A stretch of 64,000 nt of DNA from Icerya purchasi (Eukaryota > Arthropoda > Insecta > Hemiptera > Monophlebidae), in contig CM077116.1 in the NCBI GenBank assembly GCA_039619475.1, positions 16,799,443 through 16,863,442 of the forward strand. Direction: 5' to 3'. The notes below the pieces were generated by a model. The model was not told the DNA's origin, did no database searches, and was given only the letters and a program-made list of their open reading frames with translations. Positions within the stretch are counted from its first letter, which is position 1; the number at the start of each line of letters is the position of its first letter. Below, piece by piece: positions 10,891-22,495 of this stretch. Both the position numbers and the translations under genes were made by a program.

Positions 10891-12762
10891 TTATTTCAAA
10901 AAATACAATAATGATCGTAAAAACTACTCTTTAAAATAAAAATAGTTGTAGACAAACACGACAAGCAAAGAAACGATTAAACATGTAGCAGTAAATAATC
11001 CCGCCAATTTGTAGCAATACCGAAAAGCTCACACATAATCAGGAGTACAATGTTGCAATTTGAATGAATAGTTTTAAATTCTAAACTGTATTTAATGGCC
11101 GTCTAAAGTCATATTTTTAGACCTTTCGCTTAAAAAGTATTAACTCTTAATAGTAATTTATTTACGCTATATTGTAATGTTTTAAACATTTGTAATTAAT
11201 ACCAAAATCAAAAAATGCAATTTGTTTTGTGTCCAGAAATATATTAAAAAAAAATTTCGATTGAATTTTTATGTGTAAAGAAAGTGAAAAAACACCACGA
11301 TTTCTATTTTTAAAAGTATATAATTGAAATATTTGTAAATAAAAAAGAATTTTAATAAATTCACTTGTCCTTGTTTGACTGCTGAATATATAATTTAAGA
11401 AATTTAATTTCATAAGTACATAATTGTAAGTAAAATTGAAAAAAAAAAATTATTAACTTTTAACTGATCCTAGGATTAAACCTACAGTCCACACAACTGC
11501 TATAGCTGCAAATGTGCATCTACGCTACAGCTCTATTTTGTATAAATTTCTTTCCATAATTATTTATACTATTCTACTTATAATAAAGAATATTTTAACA
11601 TCCTTTTTGTTAAATATAGAATATAGTAAGTTATATTTGTATTTATTATAACTTATTATATTCTACTTATAATGAATAATTGTTCTTTCAAATTTTAACA
11701 TTGTAATCTTTTGATTATTACGTGTATTTTTTGATTTTGCTCAATTTATATCACATTTCCTTCTAGATTTTTTAATTGACAATTTAAATTTTATATTCCC
11801 CAGTTCTACATTTTACATACATATATGTTATATTCCATGTTTATCCTATATATTACAAATGTACAACAATTTATATATAGAATTACATAGTTTGCTAGAA
11901 AATAAATTTTTAACAATTTTTTATTTTTATCTACCCAAATAGCTAATTATTTATTACTAATAGTAAAAAATAAATAATTTATTAATTGTTTTATCAGAAT
12001 TTTACTTACAACATTTTATTATAAATAATTACAATATAATTTAATATAATGAAAATTATAAAAATAAAATTATAACATCTGTGGAATTTAAATAAGTCGA
12101 TAGAATTGTGCTATTTACAATAGTTGAGGCTCGTGGTTTGTAATTTTCCGTATTAATTCATATATTATAGTTTGTACTGTATTTTTAGTGTATTTTTAGT
12201 GAGTTTGGTAAGTACTTTTTTAAATCCTGAAAAAACTATTTCTGCCGGTTTTGGTTAATTGTTTTTAGTTGAATGTTAGTTGAATAATTTGAAATTTTAA
12301 CATCATTTATATCTTAGTCTAAAATGTTATATTACAAAAAATTATATTTATATTTTTCGCGATATTTTGTAGTATTTAAAATGTAATCGTTCCGATATTT
12401 GTTTATTTCTTTCCTGGTACAAAAATTAATCATTGTTTACACAATTACGAAATACGATATTCCTTCAGCATTAAAACGTGCATACATATATTTTAAAGTA
12501 AATTAAGCGGTTTATAGTGTTAAGAGGTACGGAAAAATTTATTATTTCACTAAATTAATTATTTGTTTATGCGCGTTAGGAACTTATAATTTAAGTTCGA
12601 TTTTTTTTTTTTTTTTATAAATATCTGAAGTGCCGTTAAGTAGTTAAAGTTTATATTAAATACAGTACTACTTACGTAGAGGTTAATGAGATATATTCCG
12701 CCACCTTTTTTGCGATATTTAGAAACCATATTACTGAAAGAAGTAAAAGAAACCTGTAAATC
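10891..12762. other. AT-rich intergenic DNA
   Basis: Low-complexity AT-rich sequence; the ORFs (for example 11162-11413 minus) look like chance. A GTAAGT at 12208 follows a stretch that could be a leader exon, but nothing else supports it. Confidence 0.5.
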
Positions 12763-12886
12763 AAAATACAACTAAAAAGAAATATCAATATGAACTGTAA
12801 AGAAGTAAAATGAAACATTAACGACACCAGTTCATTTTACTTATTTACAGTTCATATTGATACATTTTCTTTTTTAGTTATATTTT
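12763..12886. repeat. Foldback hairpin, arms about 52-56 bp, loop 16 nt
   Basis: The left arm (12763-12814) and right arm (12831-12886) are inverted near-copies. The inner 30 bp pair almost perfectly, for example ATCAATATGAACTGTAAA against its complement, with small gaps further out. The 16-nt loop is ACATTAACGACACCAG. It lies about 0.7 kb upstream of the NAC alpha coding exon. The short loop and high arm identity suggest a recent palindromic duplication, a foldback MITE or a hairpin RNA. Confidence 0.85.
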
Positions 12887-13618
12887 TATTTACTGATTGC
12901 CACTTTTTACTACTGAATTTATTTCATTGTCCAGCCGCCGAATTGTATCCGCCTATTAAGGTATGTTAATTTAGTATATTCAATAATCCGCCTTCTTGAA
13001 AATGACTACATTTCATGTATTATTTTAGCGTTATTTTTAAACTTTTCTCTTCCCGGTATTTCACTTTTCGCGCTATTTTCGATACGGTCATTAGTTACTT
13101 CGTTACCCTATTTTTTGCTTATTTTTATTAAAACGCTTATCAAAAAACATTTACTGAAGACTCTTATAATCAATTGAAATCAACTCTTATGTAAGTATTG
13201 TAGGCTATCATGACGCTTCTAGGTGGTTTTGCCACGGCGAGATCCGAGGAGTGTATGTATATTACAATTTATTTCAAAATGGAGCAATGAGTGTAACTAT
13301 TTTCAGAGGTGTAACAAACTTTTTTTTATTAATACTGGGGACTCAACATAAATAAAATTACATCTTTTGAGGAAAAAATTTAGTCATGGATTTTACGAAT
13401 TATTTTAAATATAAAAATTCTTTACAAGAATGTATATAAGTTATTCAACAATTAGTCGAACTTTATATCCTGATGTTTATTTACTGCATTGGTTGACAAT
13501 GTATATTACGGTAAACATTAGTTTCCAGATAAAACGGATTTTGTAAACTAAGATTAGTGATGAATTTATTTTAATTTTTTTTTTGCATACTTTAAAATTA
13601 ATCATTTTAGATATCAAA
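12887..13618 (+). promoter_or_regulatory. Putative promoter, 5' leader and leader intron of NAC alpha
   Basis: A pyrimidine-rich tract and AG at 13609-13610 sit 8 bases before the NAC alpha ATG and look like a splice acceptor, so a noncoding first exon is expected upstream. Candidate donors are AAG|GTATGT at 12960-12966 (after a less AT-rich stretch that includes CTTTTT, as in TOP mRNAs) and GT|GTATGT near 13252 (after a GC-rich patch at 13202-13252). Which one is used cannot be told from sequence alone. Confidence 0.35.
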
Positions 13619-14281
13619 ATGCCAGAATTAAAAGAATTAAATACTACGTCACCTACAGAAGAACAAAAAACGACTGAAGATGAATCTGTCAGTGATTCTG
13701 ATTCTGATGAAAGTTTACCAGATTTGGAAGATGCTGGGCAAACCACAACTGGTCCAAGCGGTACCACCATATCAGATGTTACTGGCCTACCCGTTGACGC
13801 GGTAAGTAAAGCTAAACAATCGAGAGGTGAAAAGAAGGCCAGGAAAATTATGTCGAAATTGGGATTAAAGCAGATTTCCGGTGTCGGGAGAGTTACTATT
13901 CGTAAATCCAAAAATATTTTATTTGTTATCAGTAAACCGGACGTATTTAAAAATCCTGCATCGGATACATATATCATTTTTGGTGAAGCAAAAATTGAGG
14001 ATCTCAGTCAACAAGCGCAAGTTGCTGCTGCAGAAAAATTCAAAGCTCCAGAGCCGAGTGCGAGTGCCGCTGCTAGTACTGATTTGAAGACTGCCACTCA
14101 AAGTGGCAATGTTATTAAAGATGATTTTGATGATGGTGAAATAGTCGATGATACCGGAATTGTAGAAAAGGATATTGAGCTGGTCATGTCACAGGCAGAA
14201 GTTGGCCGTAAACGAGCTATCAAAGCTCTACGAAATAATGCTAATGATATCGTTAACGCTATAATGGAATTAACCATGTAA
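13619..14281 (+). CDS. Nacalpha: Nascent polypeptide-associated complex subunit alpha
   Basis: A 220-aa NAC alpha, the alpha subunit of the ribosome-bound heterodimer that shields nascent chains and limits mistargeting to the ER. After an acidic, Ser-rich N-terminus ([16 protein letters not shown], about 23-38) comes the NAC domain (about 68-135) with the ribosome-binding basic patch RGEKKARK at 69-76, then [18 protein letters not shown] and [15 protein letters not shown] variable linker follows, then the C-terminal UBA domain (about 182-219, ending [10 protein letters not shown]). The length matches animal orthologues. I chose the ATG at 13619 because the 12 in-frame codons before it run into a splice acceptor (AG at 13609-13610). 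The coding region is intronless. The UBA part reads [15 protein letters not shown], somewhat unlike the usual animal form, so a paralogue is possible. Confidence 0.96.
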   Translation: MPELKELNTTSPTEEQKTTEDESVSDSDSDESLPDLEDAGQTTTGPSGTTISDVTGLPVDAVSKAKQSRGEKKARKIMSKLGLKQISGVGRVTIRKSKNILFVISKPDVFKNPASDTYIIFGEAKIEDLSQQAQVAAAEKFKAPEPSASAAASTDLKTATQSGNVIKDDFDDGEIVDDTGIVEKDIELVMSQAEVGRKRAIKALRNNANDIVNAIMELTM

Positions 14282-17200
14282 TGAAGACAGTTATGTAATT
14301 TCGGTACATATATTTATTTTATGTGTCAGATTTTATTTCTTTTTTTTCCTTTTTTCGATAATATCGATTGAAAAAAAAGTTATTAATTTAACTTTTAATC
14401 ATATTTCGAATTAAAATATTATTCTTACTATATGGTATTTAAGTTAATATTACAATTTTTGCTTTACCGCATAAAAGAGTTTTAATTCAAGGACCAAAGT
14501 TTCTAACAAAAATTCGTTCGATTTAATCCACGTAATTTTTAAGGCAGTTTGAAACTAGTATACACTTTTTTCTTCTAATATTTTCTAATTATGTCTGTGG
14601 TTTAGAGGTTCATAAAATAGCGAAGTTTTGTACACTTTTGTAACAACTAAAGCTAGTATTTAATTTAGGCAATAATAGCTAGTATTAATTACATTAAAAT
14701 TTTGGGAGATTTTAAAAAATTGCACACTTCGTTCTATTGTAAACTGTAACGTATGTAATTTTAAAAAAATACTTAAATCATTTTATTAATTATTTAATGT
14801 TTGTCAGTTTAAGGAAATGCGAAATAATAAAATGCATAATTTCTAATGATTAGTAAAAGATGCTTTAAATTTGTTTGCATTAGTAAATAGTAAAATATCT
14901 TTTCGATCTTAATCATAATGGCATACCTAAATTTTCAATTTTTTTCTCTTCGACAATATCCGGTTTAATAATTGAATATAATACAATTAGTTTTGTATAT
15001 GGCGCGATAATTTGCAGGGGGAATCTTAAAACCTATTAATTACCCATATATCTATTTTTGCAACAAATTATACTAATTCAGTTTTGCAGTAATATGCGAT
15101 TTTTCAACAGCGAGAAGAAAATAAATAAAGCTTATAAAACAATCTTGTATTCTTTTTTTTTTTTTTTTTTTTAAATTGTAATAGAAAGTTGCAGTTTGTT
15201 TTTTGTACTGTTGTTGTTTATAAGGAATTAGTAATTTTTGTAAACAATAAATATCAAAACAAGCTTCATCTGTACGTAACGGGAGACGAGGTAAAAACGA
15301 ATTTAACGAGTTCTGTTTATTTTCAGCTAATTATGTAAAGTGCTTCTTTTGAAATTGTTAAAAAGTTTACATTTTCGATAAAGTTTGCTTTACATGGTCA
15401 ATTGTTCAAACGTTTGGGCTGTTTTAGGCAAATCCGTTGCTTTCAAAACAGATTTTTATTTGTAGAAATATTCGGTTCATTAATGCTGTTGATTAAATTT
15501 CATAGTTCCACATTCCTGTATAACTATTATATTTCAGTTGCATTTACCAAGTTATGTCGGTGGTATTTCTTATAGATATTCAATGTTGCTCATTTCAATT
15601 AAACATTAAATCCCACGATTAAGTCTAGAATTATGTTTTACTTACAGTTAGAGAAATAATTGTATTTTCCATTCTGAGTTGCAGACCATTAAATGCGCTT
15701 TAAGGCGATCTGGTAATACTGATATAATATTTCTGCTGTTGAATTCCGAAAATAATTTAATATAAACATACAACTGTTTAGTTGTGTAATGAAATAAGTT
15801 AGTAGTTGTTGCAGATTTTCAAATTATGTATTAAATATTTCCACATAAAATAATGTAATAACGGAACCGCAGTTAAATCAAATAGATTGTTTTATTGTAT
15901 TTGTGTATTTAATTTTATTGCATTAATTTATCAGAAAAAATAATGGTACACGTTAGCTTAACTCACGATTAGATATTACAATTTTTTTCGCATGATAACT
16001 GAATGTTCACTTGTTTGCGAAAAGAATTAGGTTATTGTTCAGTGTCTCTGTAATCACTTTTTCTAGTTAAAAATTAATAAATAATTAACTACTACGCTAA
16101 GTAAATAACTAAATTCGTAGTATTGAATTTTGAAGTGTGCAAATAAAAATTAATAAAAAAAAAAATTAAAATTTTATAATTTACTATATCGAAAAATAGT
16201 GAAAAACAATTTTTTTTTTTATAAAAGTCAATAATTTTGTTTATGCGAAATAATTTAACAAATTAAAAGAATCCGTACGCATAAAATATTTCTCTTGAGA
16301 TATGATTAATCGATAAGTATAAATAATCAAAGGTAACGAATTTTATCAAAATATTAGCAGAAAAAAAATATTGATGGATTAAACGTTTTTACTGGTACTT
16401 TTATTAATATTTGAGAACAGTTAAAGAGCGTATTTTTCCATTCTGAGAAGGAAATCTACAAGATTACAAACCACAAAAATATTTAGAAAATAAGTAATTA
16501 TATTTTTAACAGACAATGAACACGTGAAAAGAAAATGAATACTTATTTATGTAGTACAGGTGGTAAAACAAAAACACAAAAAGATAAATATATTCGTAAT
16601 TATTAAATACTAAGCAATATAAAATATTAAACATCCATATTTCGTAACATCAACTAGAAAAAGTATAAAATACAATTTCTTTGGTATGAACTAACATTCA
16701 TTTAAATAAATAAATATGCAATTAATGAAATTAACTTTATACGTAAATAAACTTCAAATCCAGATGATTACCTAGAAAATTCTAAATTTTCACTGATGTC
16801 ATTTTATTTTTATATGCTTTTTGTTAAGTTCGGTGGTAGTCACTGAGGATATGCGTAGTCGGGATTTTATTTTCAGACATATTTAAATGAATTTACATCT
16901 TAGCAAGTAATATTTTTTTGAAATCCTTTGTAAAAGAATGCGATGTAAGAAGTAATGGAAAGGGAAGATTTTGAAAACTTTATTAAGATAAAATTCGCAT
17001 TCGATTAATAGATCAGAGAAGTTGAATTTTTATTTTCGCGTAATTTTAAGTTTTAATATTAATAAACAAGAAAATCAATAGGCGTAAGAATAAATTTTTT
17101 TCACTAACCGCAATTTTTCCGGCAAAGTCGAATATGTTTAGTGATTACTTTCAGTCCACTTTTATACAACAGAAAGTTTTGTAATACCGCCCATGCAGTA

Positions 17201-18008
17201 ATAGCAGAAGTATTTGATTTAAACTTTTCTTCTTTTAAATTATTTCCTAACATTTTGAGGTTTGGTACTTTACAAATTATTTTAGGTTCCAAAATTTTTT
17301 TAAGTAATAAAAGTTCATTAATTTGTATGTGTAGGGCTTCCAACCAAAACTAAACCGAAAAAAAAACAATTTTTCTCGGAACGAAAATTAGAATCGACAA
17401 AATAATTAATTGTTTAGTTATTTTGGTTTTTTCTCGTGTAAAATGACGTATTACACCACTGAATTACGCTACTTTGTTGTTTATTTATTTACCAAAAATT
17501 TCTTTGTTTTTGTCACACCAGTCCAAACCTAATGAGAGGAGGGGTCAAAAGGGGCTATCAAGGAAATAGGTATTACAGTAATTTTACTGATTTTGCAAAG
17601 TCGACAAATTTAACGTAACATTAACATACGATTATAAATATGTAAGTGGAATTGTGTTTTCTCGCTTTAATAACTTGAAGTGTTTTGTAGTTTTTTTTGT
17701 TGTTCTGTAAGACAATAACGCAAAAGAAAATAAAAATGAAAATTTAACGAGATTGAACATCTGTATTAAAAAGTAAATAATGGCAAGAATACTGGAAAAG
17801 AGAGAAAAAGATAGAACACAAAGTAGTTACCGCGGGGAATAAAATGTTATGACTTGTGGAATAAAAATAAATATAATTTGAACGTACTTATTTTATTCGT
17901 AAAGTAAAAATGTTTTATCATGATTTTGTTTATCTAAAAGGTTTAGGAAGTATATATTAATGAATGATATTCCATATTTTCCTTGAACAATTAGTTTTGC
18001 GGTGGATG
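14282..18008. other. NAC alpha 3' flank and AT-rich intergenic DNA
   Basis: The 3' UTR of NAC alpha must start here; AATAAA occurs near 14825 and 15246, so the transcript end is uncertain. No A-tail or target duplication that would mark a retrocopy follows the stop. The remainder is AT-rich with chance-sized ORFs, including a 79-codon minus-strand ORF at 17104-17343 with no recognised homology. Confidence 0.5.
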
Positions 18009-18720
18009 TTAAATAAAATAAATCGAGAAGGCAAAAAATTTAGTATGAAAATCAAGGTAGAAAAAACGAAAGTAATGAAGTTTACAAAAAAATCCAAATG
18101 AGAAGCCGGGTAAGGTGAAAATTGGGTTGGAAAAAGTTAAAACAGTAAAACACTTCAGATACCTATGTGTCCTTTTCACGAGCGACGGTTGGGACACAAA
18201 AGAAATAAGGGCGCGCATTAGAATGGCAAAACAGGCTTTTAACAACCTGCAGTCGATACTGAAAAATCGGAAGCTGAGAATGAGTACGAAAATGAAAGAA
18301 ATATAATGCTGTACTGAAGTATGAGGCAGAAACATAAACATTAAGTGTGGGAAAATGCTTTCGAATGAGAAGAGTATGGAGAATTCCGTGGATGAAAAAG
18401 AAGTCAAATAAGAAAGTATTACGGAAAAATGGATTAGATAGATTGTACCAAGTAGACAACATGCAAAGAAGAAAAAGAAGGAAATACCTTGTTTGTTAAA
18501 CTAAAGGAGGAGGAGCTTTTACGCTCGCTTTGCAAGGAAAAATTGAGGTTAAAACTTCTTGCGGAAGAAGAAGATTAAAAATGACAACTACAAGCTTTAA
18601 CGAAAATAAGCTAGGAGGTATAATTTGCACGAAAAAAAGAAATATGGTTGCTGGCTATCTCCTGACAAGGAGAGGCTATAATACGACGACGACGATTGAG
18701 GAACTGAGCTGAAAACCGAA
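18009..18720 (+). mobile_element. CR1/jockey-type LINE fragment, C-terminal end of the reverse transcriptase
   Basis: Decayed 3' part of a non-LTR retrotransposon ORF2, readable only by shifting frames. The segment before 18115 reads NREGKKFSMKIKVEKTKVMK. At 18115-18306 it continues GLEKVKTVKHFRYLCVLFTS and IRARIRMAKQAFNNLQSILK. Then SVGKCFRMRRVWRIPWMKKK lies in another frame, and LQGKIEVKTSCGRRRLK near 18530 belongs to the terminal basic block. Several stops and frameshifts are present. The endonuclease, the RT palm and an A-tail are absent, so both ends are truncated. Related tail motifs occur at 41600-42740. Confidence 0.85.
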
Positions 18721-19302
18721 AAAAAAACGTTATTTTTTGGAGGACAAACTGGAACTAAACGAATTTTTTTGTTTAGCGAAACCCAAAATAAAAATTAACA
18801 ATTCGAAGCATTGTATTATTTTTTTTTTAAATCTTTAAAAAACAGTAATCAAAGTAAGTAGTAAGAGCAGCGTACAATTGTAAAATTATTCGAAAAGTAC
18901 GACACATATGAAATAGATTAATTTTAAATAACAGTACTAGAATTATATGTATATTGAAAATAAAAAAATAGGAAGAGTTTCCCATTAAAACTTTTATGTA
19001 AAATCTATTAAAAAAATAAGTAAGTTTTTAAATATAAATTGCGAGTATTGCAGAGAATATGTGTTAGAAAAAAAGAACTTGAAAGGGTAGAATATTGATG
19101 GAAACAACTAAATATGTTCATTTGAAAAATATTCAATTAATATTTTGTTAATTCATTTCGAAGATTGTAGTTACAAACGCAAAATGATCCCTCTATTTAA
19201 CCGTAACAGATCTGACTGTATTTACAGATATGGTAGGCAGTACAGTAAATTGAATTTGCACAATTTAGCCGAGTAAGAAATAATTAAAAAACATTTTATA
19301 CT
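18721..19302. other. AT-rich intergenic DNA
   Basis: Nothing recognised between the LINE fragment and the hAT target site. Confidence 0.55.
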
Positions 19303-19310
19303 CTGTAGAT

Positions 19311-19372
19311 CAGTGGTTCTCAAACTTTTTTAATGACGGAACCCTTTTGGGAAGCAAAATACTTGATGGAAC
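19311..19372 (+). repeat. Left hAT terminal and subterminal repeats
   Basis: Terminal repeat starting CAGTGGTTCTCAAA, followed by two GGAACCC motifs within about 60 bp. These are the likely transposase-binding sites. Confidence 0.85.
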
Positions 19373-19514
19373 CCTACAATAAAACAATTGTTTTTATAAG
19401 TGTATTCTTTATTAATCAGCATAATAAAAGTACAATGTAACAGTTACTAATTATTATTTACTTCACCACTTGGCAAGGACAATAATAGAAAACATTAAAA
19501 AAGAAAAAATCTGG

Positions 19515-21437
19515 CTAGTGGGAGGTATGAAACTGTTTTTTATTTTTCATCAATTGGTTGATATCAGGTTTGATGGAAGAAAGTTGGAGTCTCATATCAG
19601 CTTCGGCGTCCAGTCTATTGCGATATTTTGTTTTCGTGGCTGCGTAGGTAGAGAATCCTCTTTCGCACAAATATGTAGTTGGGAACGGGGGAAGAATATC
19701 CAGAGCCATTTGGCCAAGCATTGCATATTCATCTTGGATTCTGCACCAAAAATCATTGAGAGGCGTCGTTTTGAACAGTGACTCCATACTTGTGTCTGAT
19801 GACATTTCTAAAAGAGATTCACATATCTCGTTTGACATGTTTTCAGGCTTTTCCAAGTTGGGTAAAAAAGGATTATGAATCCATGAATTCACTTTAATTT
19901 TTGTATTGTGTTCTTCGGGAAAATATTTTTCAAAAGATGCGCGCATCGAACTGAGATATTGGACCAATTCTTCAAACACATCATCTTCAAACATTTCTGA
20001 GTCGTTTTCGCTAACAAACTCACTGAGTAACGTAAAGCTTTCTATTTCTTTCTTACCAATGCAAATGATCCAAAAATCTAATTTTCTTTTAAAAGCAGTT
20101 ATTTTATTATAGGCCTGAAACACTGTTGTCTGTTTACCTTGCAACGATAAATTCAATTCGTTAAGTTTTTGAAAGATATCCGCCATAAAAGACAATCGGA
20201 ACAACCAAGTTTTATCATACAAACGGTCCTTCAAATTAAAAGAAGTATCTGCTGAAAGAAACATTTGTAACTCGGCTCTAAGTTCAAATAGCCTTGTTAA
20301 AGTTTTACCCCGAGACAGCCATCGCACTTCTGTATGGAGCAGCAGTGTTTTATGTTTGCTGCCATAATCTTCACACAATAATGAGAACAATCGGGATTGT
20401 AGTGGTCGTGATTTGATAAAATTAATTATTTTTACTGCTTCATCCATAACTAATTTTAGATTTGACGGCATTTGCTTCATCGCAAGTGCTTGTCTATGTA
20501 GAATACAATGACTGGAACTACAATTAGGCGCTTTATTTTTCATTCGAGACACTGCTCCTGCTGTTTTACCTGTCATCGCCTTGGCCCCATCTGTACAAAT
20601 GTCAATGCAATTGTTCCAACTGAGATTATTTTCTTCAAAAAATATATTTATTTTAGTAAAAATTTCTTCCCCGGTAGTGTTCGTAAGCAGCGGTGAACAC
20701 ATAAGCATGTCTTCTTCAAAAGAACTTTTATATGGATATCTCACAATAACCAGCAGGCTAGCCAAACCAGCGACATCAGTCGACTCGTCCATTTGCAAGG
20801 CGAATCGTGTATTTTGTAGACGTGTAACTAGTTCTTGTTTGACGTAGCTTGCCAGATCATGGATTCGTCGTGAAACAGTATCGTTTGATAGCGGAACAGT
20901 AGAAAGATGCTTTGCAGATTTTTCATCGAGCATACATTTTGTTATGTCTAATACACATGGTTTTATTAAATTCTCAGCGATAGTGTGCGCTTCACCTGCT
21001 TGTGCAATGCGATAGCTAACTAAATATGATGCCTCCGTGGCCTTTTCGTTGATAGTTTGTGTTACATGCATCATATTTTTTTGACTTTCTAATAACTGAT
21101 CTTTTTTGCGAACAAAAAAATCTTTATTCTTGTCTTTAGACTCGGGGTGTACAGTTTTTAAATGTCGGCGCAATTTGGCAGGTGCCATGGAACTATTAGG
21201 AAGCAGTTTACTACAGAGCATGCAGAGAGGTGAGCCGTTGGAATCAACAAATCCGAAACTGATATAAGATTCATCATACTTCCTTTTTTTCGTCTTTGAA
21301 ACCGTCGAGCTTGACGTCGTGGCATCATCTTCTGGATCGGTGATTGCTATATTCTCCGCGCGCACTGCTTTTGAACATTCAGCGTCATTAGAAGATGTTG
21401 TTGCAACACGTTTAACACCTTTAAGCCAACGTTCCAT
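19515..21437 (-). CDS. hAT transposase with BED zinc finger, ZBED5-like, 640 aa, intact
   Basis: Cut-and-paste transposase of the surrounding hAT element. A BED-type zinc finger lies near the N-terminus, with C72 and C75 (CMLC) and H92 and H97 (HLKTVH), behind a basic KTKKRKYD stretch. The RNase H-like catalytic domain shows D217 (ALQMDESTDVAG) and D283 (CTDGAKAMTG), then SHCILHRQALA at 309-319, a C-x2-H motif typical of hAT proteins. The C-terminal hAT dimerisation region carries YLCERGFSTYAATKTKYRNR, in which E592 is the candidate third catalytic residue. Length and domain order match ZBED5/FAM200-like and Charlie transposases. There are no stops or frameshifts. The ATG at 21435-21437 is the first in frame. 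A co-opted host gene is less likely because the terminal repeats and target duplication are intact. Confidence 0.95.
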   Translation of the reverse strand: MERWLKGVKRVATTSSNDAECSKAVRAENIAITDPEDDATTSSSTVSKTKKRKYDESYISFGFVDSNGSPLCMLCSKLLPNSSMAPAKLRRHLKTVHPESKDKNKDFFVRKKDQLLESQKNMMHVTQTINEKATEASYLVSYRIAQAGEAHTIAENLIKPCVLDITKCMLDEKSAKHLSTVPLSNDTVSRRIHDLASYVKQELVTRLQNTRFALQMDESTDVAGLASLLVIVRYPYKSSFEEDMLMCSPLLTNTTGEEIFTKINIFFEENNLSWNNCIDICTDGAKAMTGKTAGAVSRMKNKAPNCSSSHCILHRQALAMKQMPSNLKLVMDEAVKIINFIKSRPLQSRLFSLLCEDYGSKHKTLLLHTEVRWLSRGKTLTRLFELRAELQMFLSADTSFNLKDRLYDKTWLFRLSFMADIFQKLNELNLSLQGKQTTVFQAYNKITAFKRKLDFWIICIGKKEIESFTLLSEFVSENDSEMFEDDVFEELVQYLSSMRASFEKYFPEEHNTKIKVNSWIHNPFLPNLEKPENMSNEICESLLEMSSDTSMESLFKTTPLNDFWCRIQDEYAMLGQMALDILPPFPTTYLCERGFSTYAATKTKYRNRLDAEADMRLQLSSIKPDINQLMKNKKQFHTSH

Positions 21438-21576
21438 TCTTCTTTATTTATAATGTGATACTAATCGATTTAGTCCCTGTTTCGGGAGCCAGTTGATACT
21501 AATCCGTTCTTGTATCAATTTTAAAAAAAAATTTGCGATACAAAAAAAAAATACAAATTTAAAAAATACGGGCGCC

Positions 21577-21601
21577 AGTGGCAAAGTGACGGTTTGCCAC
21601 T
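21577..21601. repeat. 9-bp inverted repeat with 7-nt loop inside the hAT leader
   Basis: AGTGGCAAA (21577-21585) and TTTGCCACT (21593-21601) are perfect inverted copies about 140 bp upstream of the transposase ATG. It could be a hairpin or a dimeric factor site; no further evidence. Confidence 0.7.
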
Positions 21602-21716
21602 ACCGGAATAGCTCCGCCGAGCAGAGCTTTAGGCTTTTTATAAAAAAAAAATATAACAAAAAACAAAATTAAATTAAGAACATTCGCGAAAAGACTAGAA
21701 AAGATATATATATATA

Positions 21717-22200
21717 TGTATATGCACCGAGCACGCGGTAAAGAAAAATCGGATATGCGTTCGACCGCAGCTCGTTCCGACGACAGTTCAACGGCGTGTG
21801 GCGGCGACGATGATCAGAATTCCATCAGCCGACGACGATAGAATTACGTATATTCCCGCGAACGGCACTGTTTCAGCGAAGACAATGGTCTACGCTTCTA
21901 CGCAGACGCCCGCACTAATTACCCTGCCTGATTTCGGCGGGATTTTACAATTTTTGTGCAGCTCGATGTTACTCGGCACACAGCACGGACGCGCGCTTTC
22001 GCCGCAGGCACAAGTCACTGCCTCAGCCTTCGACCACTACCAGCCAGACACTAATGCGTCTCTACCCCAGCGCGACCGTGTACTCGACGATCACGCCACC
22101 GATTTCGGGGATTTTTGGTTTTGGCCGAATAAGCATCGTTGACAAGACAAAGCGGCGATGCAATCTAGAACGACGTTCGAGAGATCGTGAATTAATGAAA
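21717..22200 (-). promoter_or_regulatory. CpG-rich leader of the hAT element
   Basis: In a window that is otherwise AT-rich, this stretch is full of CG dinucleotides (cgacgacg, gcgcgc, cggcgggat). It lies 0.3-0.8 kb upstream of the transposase start. The likely role is promoter or leader of the hAT. A 114-codon plus-strand ORF (21798-22142) lies in it, opposite to the transposase, with no recognised domain; in GC-richer sequence such an ORF can arise by chance. A further nested element of unknown type is an alternative. Confidence 0.45.
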
Positions 22201-22495
22201 TAGATGGAATGTTAATTTCTAACTGGAACGTCGACTAAAAGATAGCGCCAAAATGCCGAATCCGTATGAAATGTTACACGTCAGGATAGTGGGGTTTAAA
22301 TAATGCACAATGGTTACTGCGTATAAGAGGCTAAATTTAGTACAAGAAATGTATAAAACTGAGACAACAGAATACAGCAGGCAGTAAAACAATGAACACT
22401 AGTTTCTCGCTAGCGAGCTTGTAAGTAGGTAGTAACTTATCGCTGCGAACGCTAATCGTCAACTGAGGACGCGCGACGCGCGATCGCCGCTTTTA

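Noticed and set aside
13477..13977. 166-codon minus-strand ORF
   Set aside because: Antisense shadow of the NAC alpha coding exon.
17104..17343. 79-codon minus-strand ORF as a gene
   Set aside because: No recognised motif; ORFs of this length are expected several times by chance in 64 kb of AT-rich DNA.
18009..18407. 132-codon minus-strand ORF opposite the LINE fragment
   Set aside because: It is the reverse shadow of the plus-strand RT C-terminal motifs.
21798..22142. 114-codon plus-strand ORF inside the hAT as a second hAT gene
   Set aside because: No domain seen; GC-rich composition makes long chance ORFs likely; it runs antisense within the leader.
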